In this document: piece after piece, positions 25,201-36,990 of the stretch
Layout of the letters: every line of letters begins with the position of its first letter
How positions within the stretch are numbered: position 1 is the stretch's first letter
Source of the DNA: Nymphaea colorata
Lineage: Eukaryota > Streptophyta > Magnoliopsida > Nymphaeales > Nymphaeaceae
NCBI RefSeq assembly: GCF_008831285.2
Contig: NC_045138.2
Location: 14,210,571 to 14,274,570, forward strand
Direction: 5' to 3'
Length of the DNA stretch: 64,000 nt
Notes under the pieces: model-generated
The model's database searches: none
Seen by the model: only the letters and a program-made list of their open reading frames with translations
Told to the model about the DNA's origin: nothing
Translations under genes and position numbers: made by a program

Positions 25201-25455
25201 AGATCAATGACAGAATAAATTCACCCCCAACAAGCATCTTTAAAGGGGAAAAATAATGCATCTAAGAGAAACCCTAGAAATCAACCAAGAAAAAGCCTCA
25301 ATCCCTAGAAACCATCAAACACCAAAATATCCCATCTTCACCAAAGGAAATAGAAAAAGAGAGCGACGAAGCGCAAACCTGTCTGCCGAGTCTTGCACGA
25401 TTTCCGCGGCGGAGAACAAAGGGTCTCTCTCCCATCTCTGAAGATTACCCGCCAT
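22275..25455 (-). CDS. Syntaxin-6 N-terminal-domain t-SNARE-like protein
   Basis: A plant syntaxin/t-SNARE family protein of the At4g30240/At1g27700 type, expected to act in Golgi/TGN-endosome membrane traffic. Exons on the minus strand: 25455-25379, 24956-24821, 24734-23934, 22433-22275; phases agree and the model gives 390 aa. Residues 1-26 (start [18 protein letters not shown]) with exons 2 and early 3 form the Syntaxin-6 N-terminal helical bundle, including [13 protein letters not shown] and LEDFERAV at the exon 2/3 join. Residues about 120-330 are polar and low in structure. Exon 4 encodes a basic stretch (SLQRKFQR) followed by a hydrophobic tail ([13 protein letters not shown]), as in homologues. 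The tail is short for a membrane anchor. GTATGC after codon VIG is a possible donor, for example to an acceptor near 22205, so the last residues are uncertain. An in-frame ATG 75 nt upstream (25530) would add a hydrophobic leader, but the conserved start is at 25455. Confidence 0.78.
22500..23040 (-). other. Unassigned coding-like blocks inside intron 3 of the syntaxin-like gene
   Basis: On the same strand as the host gene, three blocks read like protein. Block 1 (about 23030-23010) is a 20-nt candidate exon, VPTLDA, bounded by CAG and GTAATT. Block 2 (about 22930-22870) begins after a CAG acceptor and continues with [12 protein letters not shown] then DLQPGQ. Block 3 (about 22745-22500) has a strong pyrimidine-rich acceptor, the peptide [14 protein letters not shown], then a frame with [18 protein letters not shown] and a hydrophobic segment [20 protein letters not shown] do not recognise the family. 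It may be a nested gene fragment, alternative exons or coincidence. Blocks 2 and 3 do not join cleanly in frame as I read them. Confidence 0.3.
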
Positions 25456-28060
25456 ATCTATCGACACCAATAGTAGAAATGACAACGGAAGCCCAACCCG
25501 ATGCCAAAAACTCAAAATCACGATGCCCAACCTGATTAAGAAGGAGAAACACCTATTCTTCCATTACAAACCCCATCAACAGGGTCTACCATTAAATTTC
25601 ACAGATCATTCTCCCATGAAACCCCTTCCTTCTTTCCTTCTATCAAGAAATCCGCGTCATTGAGTAAGAGGAGAAGGCTTCAACTTTCGGGAACAGACGC
25701 CGTTGTCGGCATGACCACGACGGCCTGGCGGGAAGGGATGGAATGATTGGCGCCTTTCCAGAAAGATTGTTACGAATAAGCGACGAATAAAAGTACAACT
25801 AGTGGAATTTTCGGGTGCGCAACGAAGTAATGAATAGTATGAATTGGTGGATGAAAGAAAGAAGTAATGAATAGTATGAATTGGTGGATGAAAGAAAGAA
25901 TGCTCTCTTTACTCTGGTTTATCGAACCTCAATCATGGCCGTCGAGATTAATCAAGGGGGACAAAGAAACGGATTAGACACACAGGCAAGGAAATATCCG
26001 ACGCGTCTGCTGTTTCCTCGATATTTCACCTCAGCGCTACCATTTTTGTGATTCTTAATATAGTGGAATAGACGTCGAACAATTCAGGACTGTGGGTGTT
26101 ATGATCTTTTCCATTTCATGAATGGGGGGTTTCTTACCGCTTGGTAGAAAGTAAAAACTCACACCCAACTTTGGGAATTCCAAATGAAGACTAGCAGCTT
26201 ATCAGTTCTTGTTTTGATTATTGCACCAAACCCCTTGAAGATTATTTTGGGTGCTGTGCTCTTGCAACAAATTTTAAGAAATTGGTTCATTGGTGAACCA
26301 TTATGTTGTCAAGAAGTAGGTTATTTATTGATTATTATGCCCTTCCACCCAATCACCTGACCGCATGTCATTGGTTGATTGAGCCATTTCACTATCTTGA
26401 AAAATTTTCAAATGAAATACACCTAAAGGATGCAGGTACTGGAATACAATGACATAAAAAGGAGAGGTTCATCATGAATGCAGATAACTTTTGTTGGTTC
26501 CGCGGAAAGGAATAATGGGGAAAACTCAGAGGACAAGATTTTTGTGCAACCATAGAAAACCAAAGGGGAGCACCTTCTCGGATTCCGATACCATTCGTGA
26601 TTTTCGAAGCTTTTCAATCTTAAAATACATAATTAGAAGACAAAGTTCAAGAAAAGAAGCATTTGTTTACTGACATTAGTGAGTTTTTTGAGATTTCGTG
26701 AACTTCTTACAGCGTTAGTAAGCATTTTAAAACAATGTAACTACTTCGAGTCTTCGAGATATTTTTATAGTCGATCATGATTTGCTACTTTAAATGGTAC
26801 CACAGCAGACTAAAAAGCCCTTTTTGTTCTGCATTTTTTTTAAGATCTGTTATTTTCAGACATAAGTTGGAACTTGCCTTTCACGTTGAATCAAAGTCTC
26901 ATTTCTCACATTATTCAATCACTTTGAAAACCAGGTTTTTCAAAAATCACCGACACTCTAAAAAAGGTTGTTTTGAAAGTAAAAAGCAGATTTGCCTTCA
27001 AAAAGTTGTCTTAAAGTGTCATCCAAATACTGCCTAAAGATCCGTCTTAGATGCAGAAGAAGAACGTAATATCATTTACAGGGATCCTAAAATCTGAAAG
27101 ATCTGAGACAAGATCAGATTTGAGGCAATCAAATTGCCATCAAAAAAGCTTGTTTCAGTGCTTTGAATGTAATTGCTGGAGAACATATTTTGGATGGGAA
27201 ATGTGCTAGGTCTTCCCATCGTGCACACCATGGATTTCGTGATGGGAACTTTTTATTTTAGATTCAAACTTCTCAGCCCACTTCGAGTCTCCTGATCGAA
27301 ATGTCAAAAGCCGGATTACTCATTTACAAACCCGCGGGAGATCTCACACCAAATGATGTGAGATACCCGTTTTAATGAAGACCGGCAAATTCACGGAAGA
27401 TACGATACGATCGCCATGGTGTGTCTGATTAATTAGGTTAATTAAAAATTTGCATTATCTGGCTCAATGGGCTTCCACCCGAATTTGCAAGGGCGATCGT
27501 ATCGTATTGTTGTCTTCCGCTCAGCCTCAAAACAACCAGCCGAAACACTGGAACAATTAAAAGCTGTGGTTAGAAATAGATTCTTAATTAGGGATCAACG
27601 ACTTCTTCAAACGAGTTTTGAAAAAGGGGTCTCAACTTTTCAAATTTCTTGATGCAGGTTGTACTTTATTGACAGTTGTCATGTATGTCATTTAAAGTCA
27701 AAAGTCTGCCATTTGAAAAAAAAAAAAAACAATATGATGCTTGGCAGTATTTTACATTCCCCGCGTTAACAAAAAATGCTAATTTTCTTGTGGTGGAAGA
27801 TGATATTTATTGCATAATTAATTCAACAGATGATACTTGCGTGGATGTTCGGAACCTTTTGTTCATTCAAGAGAAGATAGTGACAAGACGCGAAGAACTG
27901 CAGAAAAGGAAAATAAAAAATGGTAGATTGGATGATGAATGACATTAACAGAGAGAACAAATACACAATAGGCACCATAAAGCTTAAATTTATCAGGCGA
28001 AGGAAAAGCTCAGTCATAAAATACACACACGTAGAAGGCAGATGAGATATAATAACCGTC
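25456..28060. other. Upstream of the syntaxin-like gene and downstream of SYP132
   Basis: Contains the 5' leader and promoter of the syntaxin-like gene (to about 25.8 kb) and the SYP132 3' UTR at the right end. Between them is AT-rich DNA with no gene I can support. A 37-bp direct repeat lies at 25824-25898. Segments ending in strings like TCATCCAAATACTGCC near 27015-27035 resemble terminal sequences of plant miniature elements, but I could not define both ends. Confidence 0.45.
25824..25898. repeat. 37-bp perfect direct repeat, two copies
   Basis: GAAGTAATGAATAGTATGAA starts at 25824 and again at 25861, and the unit ends GGATGAAAGAAA. It lies about 370 bp upstream of the syntaxin-like start codon, so it may fall within that gene's promoter. 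Confidence 0.95.
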
Positions 28061-31000
28061 TCATGCACTCTTAGTGTTCCAAGGTTTGAGCACTGCAACT
28101 ACTATAATCACAACAATCAGCAGAAGGATGATAATGGCAATGCACATCCATTTGCGTGAGTTACGTTGCAGACTCTTTGCTCTCCGAAGAGCAGTTGTTC
28201 CAGACTGAACATGGTCAACGGCATTCGAGACCTACACACAACCAAAATAAGTATGTCTCAGTATTCACGAGCTGTTCAAGCTGGTTAAGTTAGGCTTAGG
28301 CAAGATATGTACAGGCTCGATAAATCTAAAAACCAGGAGAATGTTCAGATTAATGGAAAGAAACAGACGGTGTACTTTAATGAGAAACACAAACTCCAGC
28401 GGTTTGACCCGAATTACTTGATTAAATAGCTAACTTGACTCATTGACAGCTTCCCAACATTTTTGTCACTAATAAACTCTGAATCCTTTCAGACAGCCTG
28501 TCGTGAATGTCTATACATGCCTATGCTTGTTTATCTTACAGTATTGGGAAAAGATATACATAGTTCATAGTTGTATGCATGTCATGGTGTTTCCGACATG
28601 TTCAGGAATCTGTGATTAATCTCGAACTCAGGAAATCTAACCAAATCAACGATAAAGCTGAGCAATATCCAGACAGTAATGCTCAAGGATGCACTGTGAA
28701 GCTGTTTATGCTGGACACCAGCAAAGAATGGGCTGCATAATCTTGAGTTCAAAGACCACTTGAGGCACCAAACTAACTCCAGTTTCCCATCTTCTGGTTA
28801 TGCTGCAAATTGCCCAGACGAATTTCACACCATGCAGACTTGATTATTAGACTGCTAGCCAAGGACGAAATTTCCAGCCATCTTCTCCTAAACTTATGGT
28901 TCCATTTCAACTAATTTGCTTGAAATTGGTTATCTATTGTCACAAAACAAACCTGGGTTTCAATATTATCAAGCATGTCGCCTTGAGCCTCAACTAGGAC
29001 AGCCATATCCAGGAAAATCTGCATGAAAGCAGGACTAAAATCATGAAGAGTACTGAGAAAAGCTTTTCATAACTACAGAAAATAAGATATAAAATCACCT
29101 GCTGTAAGTCCAGAAGCTTCTTCTCAAGATCCCTAACAGCATCATGTCGTTCTTGAATTTCTGCAAGGGTGTCCATGACCTGCAGCACCCAACTGATATT
29201 ATGACCTAAAAGGCTCTAAGAGTTTTGACTAAGCAACACAAAATTAAGAAATTAAAAGCATATGAAGTCATAGTATGGAACCTAACCATGGTTCAGGTAT
29301 CAGTCTTTGCAGCAGACGTTTAGAACATATCATAATCTAAGTGGGATTCTATCCTAGGAGATCAATGATCAGAAGAGTACCAGCTGGAAACATGTCCAAC
29401 ATTATGAATAGCAAATATGAACTCCAAGCCCTTCTCTGGCCTCCATTCCCACATGGAAAATTACAGCAGACTATGTTATTGCAGCTAATTACCTTGACCT
29501 TCTAACTGGGAATGGGATAAGGCAACAGACAGAGTACATCAGAGTCTGACAGACCAGGAAACACCAGCTTATGGGTGAGTATCCGAGCATCACAAAGGAT
29601 AACCAATTAGACTTGATCAATTGCTTCCTTTCTCCCCTACCCACAGAACCTCAGTCATAGGGGAACATGAAATCAGAGTGAAGCTGCACTAGGTGTAAAT
29701 ATAGGACGGGACCATGCAGATTTCACTTGACATGGACCAGGCATAACACTTTTTCCACAGGTAGCTAGATTTGGATGCCCTAAGCCAAAGCCAAGAAATC
29801 CACATAGATATGACCAAAAGAAAAATTACCACATGAGACAAGTCCTTTTGAGCCAAAATTGTTTCCACTGATATTTTTTTCCTTATCCATTTAGAAGCCC
29901 CTACACAACAAATGGTCATTCCTTGCCATATACTTCTCCCAACCTTTCAATAACTTCGAAACAACCCCCAATATGCCCCCAACGGCAGAATTACTTCTGC
30001 CTTTTTTTAACAAATTCATCCTCATACTTCCGTGATATAGACAAATAACTGAATAAGAGAAACATACTCACACACCCCTAGAAAGGCCAAGCCACTCACT
30101 CTTAGAAAGGCAACTGAATAGCAGATAACTTTGTGTTATCTGCCACACAACAACTATCAGTACAACCTACCCGAAAAAGGAAATGATATTATTTGTTTCT
30201 TAATGGCGACTTTCATATTTTCATCCTCCAATGATATAAGTTGCCCTGGCAATAGCATTGATAATATATCAAAATATACAAACCTGGCCTCGACCATGCT
30301 CCTGAATTGCTTTTTGGAAGATTTGTTCACCATTCCCAGTCTCTATCAAGTTATCAATTGTCTGCCCAGTAAACAATCAGCAAGTAAGGCAGACACATAG
30401 GAGAAGTCTGAAAGCCCTTGAGAGTAATAAACAGTGATTTTACCTCTTCATCAGCTCTTGTACCCGTCACTGATTATTCACGACAAACAAGAAACTTTAA
30501 AGACCATGAAAAGGTAAAAAGGCAAAAATAAGTAAATCAATCCTTGCAAATGTATTCAAACCTGTGAAGACCCTTCTCTCAACCACTTCACGGTATTCCT
30601 CTTGGATTGTTTGTCTGAGTGTCTGTAATGCCACAAAAAGATTAAATAAGAATGAATAAAACATAACAAAAAGAACTCTTAAACAAACAATTACAAAGAG
30701 AAGAACACGAATTAGAACATTTTGGTCATAGAAAGCAGGAGCATAGATGAAACCTGGAATTCAGACATGCGTTCCTTCAATTTTTTTTTCAGTGCACTGC
30801 ATTTGAATAATAAAGTAATGAGAAGCTTCTGCAACACTGCATACATAACAATTTATAATATAGAAACCAACACTTGTAAATTTTACGCATATATTACATA
30901 CACAGTCATTGATGTTCGTGATCTTTCAACCCCACTTCCCGTTCCACATCCAGGCTTCTGCCTATTTGCCAAATTCTGGTAAGACAACAAAGAAAGCTAG

Positions 31001-33156
31001 TTTTAGCAGGCAGCAGTAACTGTAAGCGAATATACAAAACTTCAATAGATCATGTGTTTTTGGATAACAAAATGATGATGAGCAAAGAATATATAATTAC
31101 ATCTCTGTCAATTTCTTCAATTTTTGTCTTCACAATACGCGCAATCCTTCCCACTTCATCCACATCCTTCTCCATTCTCTTCCTGATTGCTGGAAGTTAC
31201 AATGACGATTAACTTAAGCAATCACGGAAAGAAAGAAAGGGAACTGAAAGTGTTGCTGGCTATGATATTACTTTGCAATAAGAGTGTGTATGCCCACGCA
31301 GCATGAGCAGAAGATGTAGCAAAACTGAATTACCTTTCATAGCATCAGCTTTCGTAACTAACTTGGACTCCTCATTTGCTTCCTGCATGAATTATAGGTC
31401 CACGTAACTAGACAGAGATAAACTTGGGAATTTTCATTGTCCAATACATTTTATGAACATCTAATCTTGACTTTCATTCTTGGATTCAAATCCTATCAAA
31501 TGGTTGAATAAGACCAACAAAATAACTCCAAAAAGAGAAGTCTTGTACCGGTCATAAACTTCCGAATACAAAAAGAAATCAGTATATAATTGCTTACTTG
31601 CAGCTTCTTCAGCTGTTTCGAGATCTTATCAATCTGCTGCTCAACCTCACGAACCTGAAGACCATTATTCACATTATTTCAGTAACAGTCCACGAAAAAT
31701 ATCTAGATGTGTCAGTAACAATGGGAGAAAAGGAGACTGCATGTAAGGGGAAAAATATTAGCAACCTTTTTGAAGAAGTTTTCCATTCCCACGTCTGCAG
31801 TATTAGTCGGGCCTTGGGTTCCCATTTCTATATCTGCTTCCTGAGAGGCTTGACCTCTGGAAGTTCCAAATGAATCCTGAAATTATCCACCAAAAGAAGA
31901 TGACATTAATATTTGCATAACAAAAGGAAGAAAATTCTAATAGCATTTTTAGATTATATATGCCCTACAAAGTGCAAACTTTACGAGCAAGTAAATATTT
32001 AGCATAGAGATGCACTTGCTTTATTTAATCTTTTGTCCTCCATACTGTTAAACGAATCAGACTCCATTCGCATGTCATCCTTTCCTTGCATCTAACAGAT
32101 ACTTACAGTCTTTTCAAGTATCGTGATTTGGAGATGATTTTGGAAGCTCAGCATTTCCCCTCAAAATGACGAATTTATATTTTCAATTGCAATATAAACA
32201 ATTCTAAATCAGTCTAAAATATTAACTCAGAAATTTTATAGATTCTAGGACTTCTGGCATTGATTTGAATTGACATTAAACGCAAATAAGAAGCTACTTC
32301 TATTAAATAGTTATAACTTAGAAGTTCTGATATGATCATCTTGTTACCACCATTTTTAGAAAATTTTCCACGTCCCCACAATGAAAACATATCGTGCCCC
32401 ACCATACAAATTCGAATTTTTGGTAGCAACACTCCAACTATTACTGATTATTCAGCTCCAAGAGGTGAAATTATCTTGCTTATAAGAGTTATTATCTGAG
32501 GGAAACCTCAGTATGGTATTCACAAACCAATAGTACATATTTACACCCAATTGTGTGGCATCTCGGTTTACTTCATATGTGGCAAGGAGGCTTGACGGCA
32601 ACACTTGCATAGGTCTCTTATCCCTTTGATAGACTACATCAACGAAGTTTCGCAACTGCTCACCAACTATAAAGGCCGTAATTCCATCTACAATAATTTT
32701 TAAAACACTAGAAGGAAGAAATTCCTTGCACCATGTGATTTTAACAATAATGCAATACCAAAATAACTTAATAATCCGAAAAATAACGACGAACAAGTAG
32801 GAGCACTAAAAGCTTCCTTAATAAAAAAAAAAAACAAGTACAGAAGAAAGAGAGACGCATCCAAAAAAAGCCCCAACTATACAATGTCTGCCATTAGCAG
32901 AAGCAAAGCTAAAAAAAGCTTCCAAAATATCGAGTAGAATCCTACCCAATCTCCAAAAAATCAAAACAAACAAGTTCGATCGATCGAAATGATCCAACAA
33001 TGTACATAAGAAGACGGAATTAAAGCAATTAAGGCTCGATCTGCCCATCTCCCAGCCAGCATTCTAACTTACGGCACGTATCTCGGAATTCACGAACCAA
33101 TATCCGATTAAAGCAAAAACATTAGGGAAAAAAATTACCGAGAGAAGGTCGTTCAT
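28061..33156 (-). CDS. SYP132-type Qa-SNARE syntaxin (plasma membrane)
   Basis: Target-membrane SNARE for secretory vesicle fusion at the plasma membrane and cell plate. Thirteen minus-strand exons: 33156-33139, 31876-31766, 31654-31598, 31382-31334, 31189-31101, 30975-30902, 30796-30754, 30622-30562, 30469-30444, 30361-30284, 29179-29099, 29018-28953, 28231-28061. All junctions are GT-AG with matching phases; total 307 aa against about 304 in Arabidopsis. Begins MNDLLS then [11 protein letters not shown]. The Habc three-helix domain covers about residues 34-160. The SNARE motif (about 203-265) has the zero-layer glutamine Q241 in VEAQGDM, which marks a Qa-SNARE. A single C-terminal anchor ([20 protein letters not shown], about 280-299) is followed by KPWNTKSA. 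No premature stop or frameshift. Subfamily SYP13 is judged from the start, the [14 protein letters not shown] linker and the KPW tail; SYP131 versus SYP132 cannot be separated here. Confidence 0.95.
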
Positions 33157-35619
33157 CTTGAGCTCAGAGATTCCAACGCCACACAAAGAAGAGGGAGATT
33201 TCAGAAGAGAAAGAGACGCAAATTTGGGCAAAAACCTGCAGAAGAAAGGGAAAAGTCAGGGTTTTGATGCTCTCTCCCACCTGGCTCACAGGAGAAAACC
33301 AGGGAAGGAATTGAGAGAGAGAGAGAGGGAGGGGAGACGGAGACGGAGACAAAAAGAGTCTTTCGTTTTGGGAAAGAGGGAGGAATTTACACATGAAATC
33401 CCTCCTAGTCAAAGTATTGGTGTAGGGCCCTCAGTGAATAACAAATTATTAAATCATGGTCAATTTTAACAAATTATTCCGAAGAAGCCCTAGATTTCTT
33501 AAAATTTGCAGCGCAAGGCTTCGGTTTGAGACAAGCTTATTCGGTAGAGTAAATCTAGAGTATGTTTAACTCATAATTTTTGTGCATTCTAAAATTCTTT
33601 TTGGGAAAGCCAAGATTGTTGCTTGTTTGGAATCATAAAATCCTGATCGGTTACATGCAAAACCTCTTATTAAGCATTTGGATGGCACTTTGAAAATTAA
33701 AACTCGGTTCCTTAATCAGCTTTAGAAACGCTATTTATGTTGTTTGAATGATACATTCAAACAAGTTTTTTCTGAAAAAAAGAATGGGAGAGAAAAGGAA
33801 GGAGGTTATTCGTTAGGAACTTGCATGAAGGGCGTGATTTTATGCACTCTAAGATTAAAAATCAGATATAAAATGTAAATTTATTTGAATAATTGAAAGA
33901 ACATGTGATCGGATACAAAATTTCACTAGTATGTTTCTTAGGGGGTGATGTACATTGTGACACAAATTTCTGTTCCCTCGATTTGTCTTCATCGGGATAA
34001 AATTTACGCGCATTTGATTTGAACGTGCGCCAACTGGTGAAAGTTTACCCATTCAACACTCCACAGAGTTGCCGTCGATCTCTTTTCTTTTTTCTCCATT
34101 CCATTTAGAACTGTAGTCAACATTTGACCAATACGATCCCAATTCTTTACTAAAGTCCTCTCTCTCTCCCTCCTCTTCTTCTTCTTGTTGCTGCTGTTGT
34201 CACTTTCTTCTTCTTAATTGTTTTTCCAATATTTCAGCTCCTCTCTCTCTCTCTGCCGGCGGTTGAAATCCGGCTGTGTAGACAGCTAGAAAAGAATTCA
34301 TGGAGGACATTAACTACATTCTTTTCAAATTTTAGGGACGGTTCAATCATATTTTCTACAAATTTTAAAAGCTATAGATTAGTTTTTTCCATCTTCTATG
34401 TGACTCCGCCCTATGTTTACGATCGCAATAGCTTCTTGAGAATGTTAGTTTTGAATACACATTTTCATCCAAGAGGTTGATACAATGCATGAGACAAAAG
34501 TAGGCGACTAGTTTCTGTTTTGAATTATCAGGACATCAACTCTATTTGCAAAAAAAAGAAAACACCCATGTGCAAGTATTTTTTTTTTTACTAAAATGTC
34601 TTGAACTGGCAAAGATGAAGTAAATAGCAAAATCAAATCTGAAATCTGGTACAACAAATTAAAAGGTGTAAAACAAGAATCTTGAAAGGCAGGTGAGCCG
34701 TTACCTCATTTATATTTCCTTTATTTTGAGTAGATGACCACACGGATTGAACAAGTCAGAGATTTGACTCCATCCCCTAAACTGTTTGATTATTAAATAC
34801 ACACTGATAATATCTGAATATCTCTTAAAGGGTTCAAGTTTTCTATTTTGGATTTTTTAAAATCACATGGATATGCTTTAAACAGTATTTTAAACCAGTT
34901 TTAGTTAGGATCCAAAAAAGGGTATGATCCTTAAGTAGCTTTTACATGGATGTTTATTATTTTTTATTGTCTTCCTAAATCTGTTTTGAGCAGTAGTTTT
35001 AGGATCCAGAAAAGGATTTTTTTTTTTGTTTTATTGAAAAATTGGCCGACACGGGGTTGAATCAGCCGATACAGGACTGAATCGGTCTCTGATCAGCCGA
35101 CGTACGAAGTGTATCATCTTTTTCCGCTGAGCCTGAGAAAAGTCAGAAAGTAATGTGGGATCCATGCCAGATCCAATCCCGAAGGTCCAGTCACGTGGAT
35201 CTGACGAGGGGGCCACTCAAACCGCTCCGTTAAGTACAGTCTGGAAGTGGATCCAGAATAATAGAGATCCAAAGCATTAACAGATCCAGGTCAGAATGGG
35301 TCCCACACTGGCTTCCCAGAATGTTAAAAATATTTTTTAAAAATTGGGCAGTGAACATGCCAGGTATACTCAATAAAATATGGGCCTTTGAACCAATTTG
35401 AATCCTAATTATGGTCCACAAAAAAATTAATACTTCGTGGGCATGCAATGCGATGATCCAGCCCGACTCTACACCTGGCTTGGGATTTTGGTCTTGATTT
35501 TACTTTGTCTGGTTTCGATTATTTTATAAATAAAATTTGAAAACAGTTTTTAATGCGTTCATGTGCCATGAAAAAGAAAAAGTCTGGTTTATTTTTTGAG
35601 AGACAGTGATCATTTTATA

Positions 35620-36990
35620 GCTATACTCCAACAACGAGTTCGGCAACGTTGCCCTTATCTTTTGCCTTGTTCAACATTGTAGCGGAAGGTTTAGCCCCAT
35701 CAATATGGATGGTTTTTTATCTAATATTATTCAGTATGCAGATGACTTGATCCTTCTTGAAGAAGCAACTCCTCAACAGATGATGGTAATGTTGCTCATT
35801 ATTTGTATCTTCTCTATTGCATCTGGTCTTGAAAACATTTATTGCCTTGTTCAATGTTGATACATACACTAAGTTTGTTGCCTTTCATATTTTTCAATGT
35901 TGAATTGTCGATCTTTTTATTGAGTACCTGGGCCTTCCCCTTCAATTTCAAGCAATCAAGACACCCTCTTGGTTACCAATCAGACAATATTAATAATAGA
36001 CTGACTTTTGGAAATTGAGATATCTGTCCTTAGCTGGCTGGGTAATCATGATCAAACATGTCTTTTCCTCTCTGCCTTCTTATTTCTTATCGGTACTCTC
36101 TTTACCTGTCAAGGTATTCCTCTCTGCCTTCTTATTTCTTATCGGTACTCTCTTTACCTGTCAAGGTAGAAAAGGACAAACTTGGAGAAGAATAAATATT
36201 TTGTTGCTTGGGATTATGTTACTCAGCTTTTTGGCCCTGAAGGTTAAGAATCCTAGATATCAGGAAAAAAAATATTTCTTTCATTTTAAAGTAGTAGACA
36301 TTTATCCACGACTCCAATTCAATTTGTGTGATGGCCTTGCGACACAAACACAATTTGCATAGTCTCTATTCTCTTATGAATAAACGAAGAATATCTTATT
36401 CGATGAGATTGTGGATATCAACCTTCATTAAGTGCAATTCGAAAACAGTTTTCATAGAGCATTTTTCTTCATGCGCACGAGATGGCGAAGGGCGTTTCTC
36501 TATACATCTTGCATATAACTTGCTTCAACCTCCTAGTGTGAACTGGTTTACTCATAATCTCCTTTGAGCTGGGGGTCCTACTCGACGATTCAAGACTCTT
36601 GCATGGCTTATTCTGTTAGACCACATTCAAAATCAAAATAACCTCAAAAGGTTTGGTTTTCACCTTGCAAGTAGGTGTCCTTTATATTGTTATGCCGAAG
36701 AACTACCACTCACCTAGTGTGGTTTTGTCGAGTGCCTCAGGATCTTTATGTGCTTACCTGGTCTATGTCTTCCATTGAAGGTATAAATATATCTACAATT
36801 CGGGACCTGATCCATGAACCAATTAGAATGAGAAACAAAAAGAAATGGCGTACCATTTGGAGAATTTGGCTTTTTACGTTTTGATAGGCTATTTGAAACT
36901 CTAGGAACAATATAATTTATGGGAAGGAGGTTGTCTCAGTTCAGCACATGGCATCCTCTATTTTGTATGATGTTTGGCTAATTTCCCGTA
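35620..36990 (+). pseudogene. LINE (non-LTR retrotransposon) reverse-transcriptase remnant, broken
   Basis: Fragments in different plus-strand frames follow the order of a plant L1-type ORF2. Near 35733 is IQYADDLILLEEA, the RT active-site block with the YADD motif. Near 35922 is EYLGLPLQFQ (the YLGLPL block). Near 36018 is RYLSLAGWVIMIKHVFSSLP (the conserved post-RT segment). Near 36590-36700 are TLAWLILLDHIQNQNNLKR and CPLYC..EE, like the zinc-binding RT-associated C-terminus. Frame changes and stops, including a 52-bp duplication, make it non-functional. I did not find a poly-A tail or target duplication, so the ends are approximate. Confidence 0.75.
36065..36168. repeat. 52-bp tandem duplication within the LINE remnant
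   Basis: TTCCTCTCTGCCTTCTTATT starts at 36065 and again at 36117, and both copies run through ACCTGTCAAGGTA. Because 52 is not a multiple of three, it shifts the LINE reading frame, and it must post-date the insertion. Confidence 0.95.
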
